Below, in pieces: positions 35,237 through 42,970 of a stretch of DNA of 64,000 nt. Position 1 is the first letter of the stretch; every line of letters starts with the position of its first letter. The DNA is taken from positions 1-64,000 of the forward strand of contig JAOPXK010000024.1 of the NCBI GenBank assembly GCA_025965195.1, written 5' to 3'. Under the pieces are notes generated by a model. The model was not told the DNA's origin. It worked only from the letters and a program-made list of their open reading frames with translations, and did no database searches. Position numbers and translations under genes: made by a program. Origin of the DNA: Marmoricola sp. (lineage in GTDB: Bacteria > Actinomycetota > Actinomycetes > Propionibacteriales > Nocardioidaceae).

Positions 35237-35842
35237 GTGAATCGTGTGCTGTCGATCATCCGTACGGCGGAGTTCATCGTCGTGGCGTGCTGCGTGATGG
35301 CCGCCGCCGTCGGGTTCTCGGGCTCATCGGACTCGGCCGCCCTGACCATCAAGGTCGCCCGGCTGGCCTTCACGCCGTCGGTGTTGACGGTGGGCCAGGG
35401 CAGCACGGTCACCTGGTCCTTCCAGGACGACGCCCGGCCCAGCACGACGTCTCGTCAGCTCTTCTGGAGCTCCGGGCGGCTCCCTCGCGGGCAGCTGTAC
35501 CCGGTCGACTTTCCAGATGCCGGTGACTTCAACTACAACTCGCTGCCGCACCCGAAGATGAAGGGTTCGGTGCACGTGCCGATGCGCGCGACCGGGTCCC
35601 CGAAGCTTGGCTGGACGATTTCCTGGACCTCGCGGACCTCCACGCCGACCACCCGGAGGTACGACGTACAGGAGCTGGCACCCGGGGGAACGTGGACGGC
35701 GTTCCGGACGAACTCCGCGGACCGTCGGGTCATCTTCAAGCCCGAGGAGCACGGCACCTACGAGTTCCGCGCGCGGACCACCAACGTCCCGCGCAAGGTC
35801 CACTCGGCGTGGTCCTCGACGCTGTCGGTCCAGATCTCCTGA
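35237..35842 (+). CDS. secreted cupredoxin-like protein lacking copper ligands
   Basis: 201 residues. N-terminal signal or anchor (EFIVVACCVMAAAVGFSG), then a cupredoxin-like beta domain (LTIKVARLAFTPSVLTVGQGSTVTWSF to NYNSLPHPKMKGSVHV) and a C-terminal fibronectin-type region. The usual CxxHPxMxG copper motif reads SLPHPKMKG, so the Cys is Ser, and the usual upstream His is missing. It probably does not hold a blue copper centre. Confidence 0.65.
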   Translation: MNRVLSIIRTAEFIVVACCVMAAAVGFSGSSDSAALTIKVARLAFTPSVLTVGQGSTVTWSFQDDARPSTTSRQLFWSSGRLPRGQLYPVDFPDAGDFNYNSLPHPKMKGSVHVPMRATGSPKLGWTISWTSRTSTPTTRRYDVQELAPGGTWTAFRTNSADRRVIFKPEEHGTYEFRARTTNVPRKVHSAWSSTLSVQIS

Positions 35843-35849
35843 TGCCCCG

Positions 35850-35855
35850 TAGGCT
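35850..35855 (+). promoter_or_regulatory. -10 box of leaderless promoter, threonine aldolase
   Basis: TAGGCT six bases before GTG 35862. Confidence 0.5.
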
Positions 35856-35861
35856 CGCTCC

Positions 35862-36854
35862 GTGATTGACCTTCGTTCGGACACCGTCACCAAACCCTCG
35901 GACGCGATGCGCGCCGCCATGGCCTCGGCCGAAGTCGGCGATGACGTGTACGGCGAGGACCCCACCGTTCAGCGTCTCGAGGAACAGGTCGCCGGGCTCT
36001 TCGGCAAGGAAGCCGCGCTGTTCACGCCGACCGGCTCACTCGCGAACGTGCTCGCCGTCGCGTCCCTCGTCGGGCCCGGCCAGGAGGTGCTCTGCGAGTC
36101 GACGGCCCACATCGTCCGCGCCGAGCTCGGCGCCCACGGCTGCCTGACCGGGCTGACCTCGCGGACCTGGCTCGGATCGGCGCTGGACCTCGCCATGGTC
36201 GAGTCCCTGATCGCGCCGGACATGGGGCCGTTCTTCGTTACCACCAAGGCGATCTCGGTCGAGAACACCCACAACTTCCGCGGTGGCGAGGTCATCCCGC
36301 TGGCTGACCTCCAGGCGCTCCGGGCACTCGCCGACGACCGCGGGATCGGCGTACACATGGACGGTGCGCGGATCTGGAACGCGCACGTCGCCACCGGCAC
36401 GCCGCTCACGTCGTACGGCGAGATCGCGGATGTCCTTGCGGTCTGCCTCTCCAAGGGCCTCGGTGCTCCCGTCGGATCGCTGGTCGTCGGCTCGGCCGAG
36501 GTGATCGTGGAGGCCCGGGTGCGGCGCAAGCGACTCGGAGGGGGACTGCGGCAGGTGGGAATCCTCGCCGCAGCGGGGATCTACGCGCTCGAGCACAACG
36601 TCGAGCGGCTGGCCGACGACCACGCCAACGCACGCCTGCTCGCGGAGGCCTGCGGTGTCGACCCGGCGACCGTGCACAGCAACATCGTGGTGGTCGACGT
36701 ACCTTCCGCGTCGGCGGTCGTGGAGGCCGCGCGCGTGGAAGGCATTGCCGTCGGAGCGGTCGGCCCCACCAAGCTGCGGTTGCTCACCCATCTCGACGTC
36801 TCCCGCGCGGAAGCCGAGCAGGCCGCAGGGATCCTCGGCAAGCTCCTCGCCTGA
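35862..36854 (+). CDS. ltaE: low-specificity L-threonine aldolase
   Basis: 330 residues, PLP fold-type I. Opening IDLRSDTVTKPSDAMRAAM, VENTHNFRGGEVIPL, HMDGARIWNAHVATG and PLP lysine in SKGLGAPVGSLVVG. Cleaves L-threonine or allo-threonine to glycine and acetaldehyde. Confidence 0.92.
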   Translation: MIDLRSDTVTKPSDAMRAAMASAEVGDDVYGEDPTVQRLEEQVAGLFGKEAALFTPTGSLANVLAVASLVGPGQEVLCESTAHIVRAELGAHGCLTGLTSRTWLGSALDLAMVESLIAPDMGPFFVTTKAISVENTHNFRGGEVIPLADLQALRALADDRGIGVHMDGARIWNAHVATGTPLTSYGEIADVLAVCLSKGLGAPVGSLVVGSAEVIVEARVRRKRLGGGLRQVGILAAAGIYALEHNVERLADDHANARLLAEACGVDPATVHSNIVVVDVPSASAVVEAARVEGIAVGAVGPTKLRLLTHLDVSRAEAEQAAGILGKLLA

Positions 36855-36905
36855 GCCCGTCGTCCGCCTATGCTTCGCTGCATCGTCGACTCATAGGGGA
36901 CACCA

Positions 36906-37349
36906 GTGAGCCAGCCGCCCACGCCACCACCGTTCGAGCCGCAGCCGATCTGGAACCCACAGTCGGGTCAGCCCGGCCAGCCGCCTCTGCCGGGTCCGCC
37001 CGGCTACGGCTATCGGGTCCCGCCGCCGAACTCGAGCCGCGCGACGACCGCGCTCGTACTCGGGATCCTCGGTCTGGTCGCGTGTCCGCTGGTCCTGTCG
37101 ATCCCGGCGATCGTCCTCGGCCACCGGGCGACCAACGAGATCGATGCCTCGCAGGGCCAGCTCGGTGGCCGGGGGCTGGCGTCGACCGGCTTCTGGCTGG
37201 GTGTTGCCGGCACGGCGCTGGGAGCGATCGGACTCCTCATCGGGGCTGCCCTGGTGATCTTCGGCCTCTTCCTCACCAGCACGATTCAGAACTGCTCAAC
37301 GGTGGGCGCCAACGACGGAACGTTCACCACCGACTGCTCGGCCAACTAG
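36906..37349 (+). CDS. DUF4190-type membrane protein
   Basis: 147 residues. A Pro-rich cytosolic N-terminus (PPTPPPFEPQPIWNPQSGQP) precedes two membrane helices with the small-residue pattern TTALVLGILGLVACPLVLSIPAIVLGHRA and a second helix near residues 100-128. Common in actinobacteria; function unknown. GTG start with AGGGGA upstream. Confidence 0.75.
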   Translation: MSQPPTPPPFEPQPIWNPQSGQPGQPPLPGPPGYGYRVPPPNSSRATTALVLGILGLVACPLVLSIPAIVLGHRATNEIDASQGQLGGRGLASTGFWLGVAGTALGAIGLLIGAALVIFGLFLTSTIQNCSTVGANDGTFTTDCSAN

Positions 37350-37358
37350 CCGAGCAGG

Positions 37359-37739
37359 TCAGACCAGCTCGATCTCGAAGTACGCGCCCTGGTCGTCGTG
37401 GATGATCCGCGCCGCGCCGGCCCAGCCGGCCCAGTCGCCGGTGCCGGTCCCGGGCACGATGTGACCGAACCAGGTGTCGGGATCGGACTCCAGGCCGCCG
37501 TGCTGGACGGTGACGGCGCCATCGAGCCCGGCGTCGGTGCGGCCGGTGATGCGCTCGGTCGCGACATAGGACCGGCTGCCTTCCTCGGTGCCTGCGGACA
37601 TGAACAGCGTGGTCGCCGAGCCGACGATGCCAGCCGTGAACGACTTCGCAAAGGTGAGCACGCCCACCCAGTCAGCATCGAGGCCGGTCACCGTGGCCGG
37701 CTCGAATCCGTCAACGTTGAAACGTGCGATCAGGGTCAT
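37359..37739 (-). CDS. DUF3224 domain protein
   Basis: 126 residues. ARFNVDGFEPATVTG, AGTEEGSRSYVATERITGRT and GSDPDTWFGHIVPGTGTGDW-like spacing match DUF3224, a small beta-barrel family of unknown role. Its start overlaps the aroF stop by ATGA, so it is co-expressed with aroF. Confidence 0.8.
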   Translation of the reverse strand: MTLIARFNVDGFEPATVTGLDADWVGVLTFAKSFTAGIVGSATTLFMSAGTEEGSRSYVATERITGRTDAGLDGAVTVQHGGLESDPDTWFGHIVPGTGTGDWAGWAGAARIIHDDQGAYFEIELV

Positions 37740-38809
37740 ACCCCGACGCTAACGGCAGTCACCGACGTACGCGCATGCGCCGAGGAGTCGACGCGTCCGA
37801 GGATCGGAGGCAGCTGACGCACCGCCTGGGCCAGCGCCCGCAGGTCAGCTCCGAGAATCGCCTGCGGCCCGTCGCAGAGCGCGGTCTCCGGATCGGGGTG
37901 GATGTCGACGATGACACCGTCCGCGCCCACCGCGATCGCCGCCCGCGAGAGGGGCACGACCAGATCGCGCCGGCCCCCCGCGTGCGACGGGTCGACGATG
38001 ATCGGCAGGTGGCTGATGCCCTGGACGACGGGGACGGCGCTGATGTCGAGGGTGTTGCGCGTGGACGGCTCGAAGGTGCGGATGCCGCGCTCACAGAGCA
38101 CCACGTCGAGGTTGCCGCGCTGGGCGACGTACTCCGCGGCCATCAGCCACTCCTCGATGGTCGCGTTCATGCCGCGCTTGAGCAGCACCGGCTTGCCGGC
38201 ATCGCCGACGGCCTGGAGAAGCCCGAAGTTCGCCGCGTTACGGGTCCCGATCTGCAGCATGTCGGCGTGCTCGGCGACGACGGCGACGTCACGCGCGTCG
38301 ACGACCTCGGTCACGATCGGGAGTCCCGTCGTGGCGCGGACGTCGGACAGGATCTCGAGGCCGCGCACTCCCAGCCCCTGGAACGCGTAGGGCGAGGTCC
38401 GCGGCTTGAAGGCCCCGCCGCGGAGCAGGGTCGCGCCGGCGGCCTTGGCCATCTCGGCGGCTTCGAGGGTCTGCTGGGCGGTCTCGACGGCGCACGGGCC
38501 GGCGATGAAGGTGAAGGTGTCGGGGCCGATCGGCACCTGGTGGCCGGCCGGCCCGACCCAGACGGTGGACCGCTCGGCGTGATGCTGTCGGCTGACCAGC
38601 TTGAACGGGTCGGAGATGCGGTGCACGTCGGCAACGCCGGCCATGCTGCGCAGGTTGAGCCCGTGGAAGGACTCGATGTCGCCGACCAGACCGATGATCG
38701 TGCGTACGACGCCGCGGCTCACGAACGCCTGGCCTCCCACGCCCTCAACTCGGTCGGTGACATGGGCGATCTGCTCGTCGGTGGCCTCGGGGGCCATCAC
38801 CACGACCAT
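37736..38809 (-). CDS. aroF: 3-deoxy-7-phosphoheptulonate synthase, type I beta
   Basis: 357 residues. An N-terminal ferredoxin-like regulatory domain (residues about 1-70, MVVVMAPEATDEQIAHVTDR) is joined to the TIM-barrel catalytic domain with FIAGPCAVE, LLRGGAFKPRTSPYAFQGLG, LLKRGM and DPSHAGGRRDLV. It makes DAHP for aromatic amino acids; the N-terminal domain is the type known to bind Tyr or Phe in relatives. Start ATG 38809 follows GAGAGGAAAAA. A 160-base leader upstream holds a short peptide gene and alternative hairpins. Confidence 0.92.
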   Translation of the reverse strand: MVVVMAPEATDEQIAHVTDRVEGVGGQAFVSRGVVRTIIGLVGDIESFHGLNLRSMAGVADVHRISDPFKLVSRQHHAERSTVWVGPAGHQVPIGPDTFTFIAGPCAVETAQQTLEAAEMAKAAGATLLRGGAFKPRTSPYAFQGLGVRGLEILSDVRATTGLPIVTEVVDARDVAVVAEHADMLQIGTRNAANFGLLQAVGDAGKPVLLKRGMNATIEEWLMAAEYVAQRGNLDVVLCERGIRTFEPSTRNTLDISAVPVVQGISHLPIIVDPSHAGGRRDLVVPLSRAAIAVGADGVIVDIHPDPETALCDGPQAILGADLRALAQAVRQLPPILGRVDSSAHARTSVTAVSVGV

Positions 38810-38826
38810 GGGGTTTTTCCTCTCTG

Positions 38827-38928
38827 CTGGCCCTGGTCGGATCCGGGGCCAGAAACAGCAATACCCCTGGAACTCAGACCAGGGGCGGGTGGTGGATGTG
38901 CGGGCGCGGCCTACTCGGAGGCCCGCGC
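38827..38928 (-). promoter_or_regulatory. candidate attenuator with mutually exclusive hairpins, aroF leader RNA
   Basis: In plus coordinates: a GC-rich hairpin 38904-38928 covers the leader stop; stem 1 pairs 38864-38870 with 38879-38885 (CCCCTGG/CCAGGGG); stem 2 pairs 38827-38833 with 38846-38852 (CTGGCCC/GGGCCAG). An alternative 8-bp pairing, 38831-38838 with 38877-38884 (CCCTGGTC/GACCAGGG), excludes both stem 1 and stem 2. No T-run follows stem 2, so control could be terminator-like or at the level of translation. Confidence 0.5.
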
Positions 38929-38976
38929 CGGTGCCCCGGGCGAGGTCTCAAAGAAATAGGTCCGCGTGATCTGCAC
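38911..38976 (-). CDS. candidate aroF leader peptide (21 aa)
   Basis: GTG 38976 to TAG 38911 encodes a 21-residue peptide beginning MQITRTYFFETSPG. Codons 7-9 are Tyr-Phe-Phe, written TAT TTC TTT; TAT and TTT are rare in this GC-rich genome. A TAGCCT -10 box lies six bases upstream, so the mRNA would start at or next to the GTG. Placement before a DAHP synthase and alternative hairpins fits ribosome-mediated attenuation by Tyr/Phe. The ATG at 38981 opens a different frame with no aromatic run. Confidence 0.55.
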   Translation of the reverse strand: MQITRTYFFETSPGAPARASE

Positions 38977-38982
38977 GACATG

Positions 38983-38988
38983 AGGCTA
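38983..38988 (-). promoter_or_regulatory. -10 box, aroF leader transcript
   Basis: TAGCCT on the minus strand, six bases before the leader GTG 38976. The -35 area overlaps the terminator hairpin of the upstream DUF1707 gene. Confidence 0.5.
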
Positions 38989-39004
38989 CCCGGCTGTGTC
39001 CATT

Positions 39005-39025
39005 TGCTGGAATCGGTTTCCAGCA
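39005..39025 (-). terminator. terminator hairpin after the DUF1707 gene
   Basis: TGCTGGAA and TTCCAGCA pair perfectly (8 bp, 5-base loop), starting nine bases past the stop at 39034. Confidence 0.6.
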
Positions 39026-39033
39026 TGCGGGCG

Positions 39034-39945
39034 CTACCAGGTGACCTTGCGGGTGACCTTGCCGTCGATCGTGGCGGAGATGTAGCCGCCCTCGTTGAAC
39101 TTGTTGTTCGCGTAGGCCCACAGCACGGTCTTGTCGTTGGTGGGGTTGTCGGCCAGGTAGGCCAGCACGTACCAGGACGTCGGCTCCTTGACCAGCGTCG
39201 TGCGCGCCCGGTTGGACAGCCTGACCAGCACGGCCGGGTCGATGGCGTTCAGGTCGATGAGCCGGTACGACGAGCTGCCGGTGCCCTGGTCCTGGAACTG
39301 GCCGTTCCAGTAGAACCGCTGCTCGTGCTTGGTCGTCGCGTCGATCGGCACCTCGACGATGCCGTAGCCCGGATAGACCGAGAGCGAGAACGCTTTGCTC
39401 GAGCCGGTCTTGTCGATGATCGCGCTGCGCATCTGGTTGAAGCCCGCGACCGTGAGGGGGTCGACCTTCTCCGGCTGCTCGACGGTGATGCTGCCGGGAT
39501 CTCCGCTCCCGCCGCTCGCGGTCGAGCCGCCACCGTGTGCCGCGAACAGCGAGACCCCACCGATGGCCAGCGCGATGGCTGCGGCGGCGACGAGGGTGAA
39601 GATCCCCCGCAGTCCCATCGGGCCCGACATCTTGGTGGCGGGCGGGGTGAACTTCTGGAACGGCGCGGACTGCTCGACGGTGGGTGCGCTGCTCGGCTCG
39701 GGGATCGTGGACGTCGCGCCCACGACAGGGGCCGCCGCCGCCACGGGACTCGGCGGCGGAGCGGCCGCCGCCTTCAGGTCGTTGGTGAGCATGTCGATCT
39801 CGGCCAACGAGTGCGCGCCACGGATCTGCTCGGTCCGCTTGTCGCGGTCGGCCTCGATGATCTGGCCGTTGACGCAGGCCTGCTTGACGAGACTGATCGC
39901 GGCGTCGCGATCGCTGTCACGAGCCTTCATCCCCGACCGGTCCAT
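39034..39945 (-). CDS. DUF1707 domain membrane protein
   Basis: 303 residues from ATG 39945. The N-terminal 55 residues (MKARDSDRDAAISLVKQACVNGQIIEADRDKRTEQIRGA) are a DUF1707 SHOCT-like module. A Pro/Ala linker, one membrane helix (residues about 112-132) and an external C-terminal domain of about 150 residues follow; that domain is not recognised. A TACCGT box six bases upstream supports the chosen start. Confidence 0.75.
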   Translation of the reverse strand: MDRSGMKARDSDRDAAISLVKQACVNGQIIEADRDKRTEQIRGAHSLAEIDMLTNDLKAAAAPPPSPVAAAAPVVGATSTIPEPSSAPTVEQSAPFQKFTPPATKMSGPMGLRGIFTLVAAAAIALAIGGVSLFAAHGGGSTASGGSGDPGSITVEQPEKVDPLTVAGFNQMRSAIIDKTGSSKAFSLSVYPGYGIVEVPIDATTKHEQRFYWNGQFQDQGTGSSSYRLIDLNAIDPAVLVRLSNRARTTLVKEPTSWYVLAYLADNPTNDKTVLWAYANNKFNEGGYISATIDGKVTRKVTW

Positions 39946-39951
39946 GCCATC

Positions 39952-39957
39952 ACGGTA
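39952..39957 (-). promoter_or_regulatory. -10 box of leaderless promoter, DUF1707 gene
   Basis: TACCGT on the minus strand, six bases before ATG 39945. Confidence 0.45.
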
Positions 39958-40042
39958 GTGGCCCCAACGGCGCGCAGACATGGCCGGACGGGGCCATTTC
40001 GGGTGGCCCTCAGAGTGCGGTCAGCCGGTCTTCAGCCGGTCT

Positions 40043-40942
40043 TCACACGGCGATGTGCGTGACCTCGGCCTGGATCCTCCGGCGTGGCACCAGCTCGACG
40101 ATCAGCATCGCGGCGATCACCATCGAGCCGCCGACCAGCATCCGCGCGGTGAGGGACTCACTGCCCAGCAGCACCGCGAAGAACGCCGCGAACACCGGCT
40201 CCATGCTCATGATGATCGCGCTACGGGTGGGAGGCAGGTGTGACTGCGCCCAGGTCTGGCCGAGCAGGGCGGCCGCTCCGGCGAACAGGGCCATGTAGCC
40301 GATCGAGAGCCAGTCACCACTCCGATGGGGTACGTCGATCCCGCCGGGGGCCGCAGCCACGAGGCAGATCACCGCAATCACCACGATCTGCAGGATCGAC
40401 ATGCCGATCGCGTCTGCGGGCCGCGACCAGGCGCCGAGCCCGACGATGTGCAGCGCATAGAGCATCGCGGACAGGAGGGTCAGCGTTTCGCCGTACCCGA
40501 CATGGAAGCCGCTCAGGGTCAGTACGCCGAGCCCACACACGGCGAGCAGCACCGCCACCCAGGTCAGCTTGCCGATCCGGGTCTTGAGCAGCACGGCGGC
40601 GAAGAGCGGGGTGCACACGACGTACATGCCGGTGATGAAGCCCGAGACGCTGGCCGCCGTGTGCGCGAGCCCGGCGGTCTGGAGGATCTGCGCAACGCCG
40701 TACAGGCTGCCGAGGACGATCGCGTGCCTGCGCTTCTCCGGCGACAACCGGGAGATCGCGCGCGGTGCCAGCAGCAACATCGCGGCGGACGCGATCGCGA
40801 ACCGGATGGCCAGGAAGTCGATGACGGCAACCCGGTCGAGGAGGTCATGGATCAGGAAGAACGTCGACCCCCAGCAGGCCGTCATCGCCAACAGGGCAAC
40901 GGTCGCGAGCAGGGTCGTACGCCGTTCGGTGAGTGCGCTCAT
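40043..40942 (-). CDS. EamA/DMT-family transporter
   Basis: 299 residues with ten predicted membrane helices in two EamA repeats (ACWGSTFFLIHDLLDRVAVIDFLAIRFAIASAAML; AALLGQTWAQSHLPPTRSAIIMSMEPVFAAFFAVLLGSE). Typical exporter of amino acids or metabolites; substrate unknown. Confidence 0.88.
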   Translation of the reverse strand: MSALTERRTTLLATVALLAMTACWGSTFFLIHDLLDRVAVIDFLAIRFAIASAAMLLLAPRAISRLSPEKRRHAIVLGSLYGVAQILQTAGLAHTAASVSGFITGMYVVCTPLFAAVLLKTRIGKLTWVAVLLAVCGLGVLTLSGFHVGYGETLTLLSAMLYALHIVGLGAWSRPADAIGMSILQIVVIAVICLVAAAPGGIDVPHRSGDWLSIGYMALFAGAAALLGQTWAQSHLPPTRSAIIMSMEPVFAAFFAVLLGSESLTARMLVGGSMVIAAMLIVELVPRRRIQAEVTHIAV

Positions 40943-40950
40943 CGGGCGTC

Positions 40951-40956
40951 AGCCTA
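40951..40956 (-). promoter_or_regulatory. -10 box of leaderless promoter, EamA gene
   Basis: TAGGCT on the minus strand, eight bases before ATG 40942. Confidence 0.4.
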
Positions 40957-40968
40957 GTTTGCACAGCC

Positions 40969-41009
40969 GGGTGCCTGAGCCCGCCCGGTGAAGGAGGCCT
41001 CAGGCACCC
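40969..41009 (-). terminator. terminator of the sigma-factor operon
   Basis: GGGTGCCTGAG (40969-40979) pairs perfectly with CTCAGGCACCC (40999-41009), 11 bp, starting nine bases past the stop at 41019. Confidence 0.7.
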
Positions 41010-41018
41010 GACTGGTCG

Positions 41019-42236
41019 TCAGGGACGCGCGGGGAAGAGCACCGGGACATTGTCCTGGTTGCCACCGAAGGACTGGATCTTGGCGAGGGTGCCGTCCGGC
41101 GAGAGCCGCATCAGGCTCCAGCCGTTGTCCCAGACCGTCGCGAGCACCGAGTCCGAACCCTCGTCCCAGACCGAGTCACTGACGAACACGCCGTCCTGTC
41201 CCTGCGAGCGGAACTCCGCCACCGGCCGGCCGGTCTTCGCGTCCAGGATCGACAGTGAGCTGGAACCGAGGCCGTCGAAGTACGCCGGCAGGCCGAGGAT
41301 GTACCTGCCGTCCGGGCTGTACTTCCCCAACGTGTAGTCGCAGGTCGAGAACACGGTGCGCCTGAGGTCGCCGTCGCCGGTCGGCTCGTAGGCCGCCGAG
41401 CAGGATCCGGTGTCGGTCGCCGAGGTCATCCCCGCGTAGCTGCCGTCGCTGCGGAGGTCGGCCAGCTTCGTGATCTTGTCGTCGACCGCGACGTTGAGTC
41501 CGTGGGAGTCGACCTCTTCGGCGACCGGCTTGTTCGTGCCGGTCACGTTGTAGTAGATCGTGCAGCCGTGCCCCTGGGCCTCCTGGCAGCTCGTCGAGCC
41601 CGAGACGGCGACGGGCTGGACACCCGGCTCGTGACTCGGCCAGAACACCTCGGGCAGTCCGCCGGCCAGGATCGTCATGATGGTGCCGCCGTCGGTCGCG
41701 AACGCCGCCACCGTCCCGTCCTGGGACACCGCAATGCTGTCTCCACCCGGCACCGTCTTCAGGACCGAGCCGTTCGCGTCGAGGACCGACACCCGGGTGT
41801 TGTTGTCCGCATCGATCTCGGAGGTGACCCAGCCGTCGCCCAGCTGCGCGAAGCTCAGGTAGTGGCCCGGGACCGAGACATCCTGGCCGTTGGGCAGGTG
41901 GATGGCGCCGTCCGCGAGGTACGGGATGTTCGGCGCGCTGCCCGTCGTCGCGACATCGGTGGTCAGTCGCACCTGCCTGGTGCCTCCCGGCGTCACGGAC
42001 GGGGTCGACGTACCGGCCGGACCGACTCCGGAGGGGCTCGACCCGCTCGCCGTGATGAAGCCGGCGGGAATCGCCACCGCGGCGACCACGGCCGCCGTGG
42101 CGAGGCCGGTCACGATCCGGTGCTGGCGGCGCGTACGCCGGGCGCTCTGCTTGACGGCGTCGAGCCCGATCAGGTGGCCGTCGATGTCGCCGGCCCGGTC
42201 CCGGAGCTCGTCGCGGAGCTGGTTGTCGGTGTTCAT
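41019..42236 (-). CDS. membrane protein paired with ECF sigma factor (putative anti-sigma or sensor)
   Basis: 405 residues. N-terminal cytosolic segment of about 40 residues (DELRDRAGDIDGHLIGLDAV), one membrane helix (residues about 42-64) and an external beta-rich domain of about 330 residues with propeller-like strands. It overlaps the sigma gene by ATGA. This resembles the partner gene of SigE-group ECF factors. No zinc-binding HxxxCxxC motif, so a classic ZAS anti-sigma is not shown. Confidence 0.7.
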   Translation of the reverse strand: MNTDNQLRDELRDRAGDIDGHLIGLDAVKQSARRTRRQHRIVTGLATAAVVAAVAIPAGFITASGSSPSGVGPAGTSTPSVTPGGTRQVRLTTDVATTGSAPNIPYLADGAIHLPNGQDVSVPGHYLSFAQLGDGWVTSEIDADNNTRVSVLDANGSVLKTVPGGDSIAVSQDGTVAAFATDGGTIMTILAGGLPEVFWPSHEPGVQPVAVSGSTSCQEAQGHGCTIYYNVTGTNKPVAEEVDSHGLNVAVDDKITKLADLRSDGSYAGMTSATDTGSCSAAYEPTGDGDLRRTVFSTCDYTLGKYSPDGRYILGLPAYFDGLGSSSLSILDAKTGRPVAEFRSQGQDGVFVSDSVWDEGSDSVLATVWDNGWSLMRLSPDGTLAKIQSFGGNQDNVPVLFPARP

Positions 42237-42790
42237 CGTTCCTCCTCGGGGGAGAGCTGGGGCAGGTCGCGGACGTGTTCGCGCATCGAGGCGATCGCCC
42301 GACTGGTCTGGGACTTCACGGTGCCGACGCTCACGCCGAGCACCTCGGCGGTCTCGGCCTCACTGAGGTCTTCGTAGTAGCGCAGCACGACTGCGGCCCG
42401 CTGCTTCCTGGGCAGTCGTTGCACGGCCACCCAGAGGGCGTCGTTGCGTTCGGCGTGCGACTCGTGGGCCGGCACGCTCTGGTCGGGCAGCTCGGACGTG
42501 GTCGTCTCGTTGCGCTTCCACGCCCGGCGCCACAACGAGTTGTGCTCGTTGACCAGGATCCGGCGTACGTAGCCGTCGATCAGCTCACGCTTCTGGACCT
42601 TGTCCCAGGAGAGGTACAGCTTGCCGAGCGCGACCTGCACGAGGTCCTCGGCTGCATGGCGCTCCCCCGTGAGGAGGTATGCCGTCCGCAGCAGGCTCGG
42701 CTGACGGGCTGCCATGTACGCCGTGAACTCGGCGTCTCGGGCGTCTCTGCTCACCAGCTCGACCCCAGTCGTCTCCATTGCGATCTGCAC
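42233..42790 (-). CDS. SigE-family ECF RNA polymerase sigma factor
   Basis: 185 residues from GTG 42790, or 181 from ATG 42778. Region 2: DAEFTAYMAARQPSLLRTAYLLTGERHAAEDLVQ; region 4: RLPRKQRAAVVLRYYEDLSEAETAEVLGVSVGTVKSQTSRAIAS. Sigma regions 1 and 3 are absent, as in ECF factors. The promoter upstream carries AACC and CGTC elements typical of ECF-controlled, self-activating genes. Confidence 0.9.
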   Translation of the reverse strand: MQIAMETTGVELVSRDARDAEFTAYMAARQPSLLRTAYLLTGERHAAEDLVQVALGKLYLSWDKVQKRELIDGYVRRILVNEHNSLWRRAWKRNETTTSELPDQSVPAHESHAERNDALWVAVQRLPRKQRAAVVLRYYEDLSEAETAEVLGVSVGTVKSQTSRAIASMREHVRDLPQLSPEEER

Positions 42791-42836
42791 CTGTCCTCAC
42801 CACCCTTCCCCATCTCTGCCGCATGTTCTGCGACCA

Positions 42837-42863
42837 AGACGCGAAAAGGGTCGGTCAGGTTGC
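42837..42863 (-). promoter_or_regulatory. ECF-type promoter of the sigma gene
   Basis: Minus-strand GCAACC (42863-42858) and CGTCT (42841-42837) separated by 16 bases, matching the AAC / CGTC layout of ECF promoters and suggesting autoregulation. Expected start of transcription near 42829. Confidence 0.6.
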
Positions 42864-42873
42864 ATCGGGGGAA

Positions 42874-42961
42874 GTTTTCTCAGGGTATGAACCCAGGCCT
42901 CCTCATCGCACACGTCGTGTCCTGTGCGAAGAGGAGGTATCCCCTCACACCCTGGGAAAAC
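42874..42961. repeat. 88-nt nested inverted repeat between transglycosylase and sigma genes
   Basis: Outer arms GTTTTCTCAGGGT (42874-42886) and ACCCTGGGAAAAC (42949-42961), 12 of 13 paired; middle arms CCTCCTC (42898-42904) and GAGGAGG (42931-42937); inner arms CGCACA (42907-42912) and TGTGCG (42923-42928). The one odd outer pair is G-U in plus-strand RNA but A-C in minus-strand RNA. It begins ten bases after the transglycosylase stop, so it may be its terminator. Confidence 0.65.
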
Positions 42962-42970
42962 TGTCGACCA

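Noticed and set aside
38979-38981. ATG 38981 as the aroF leader start
   Set aside because: It opens another frame without an aromatic codon run; the GTG five bases downstream gives Tyr-Phe-Phe and fits the -10 spacing.
41019-42236. Classic zinc-containing anti-sigma factor
   Set aside because: No HxxxCxxC motif in the cytosolic N-terminus; only position and topology suggest a partner role.
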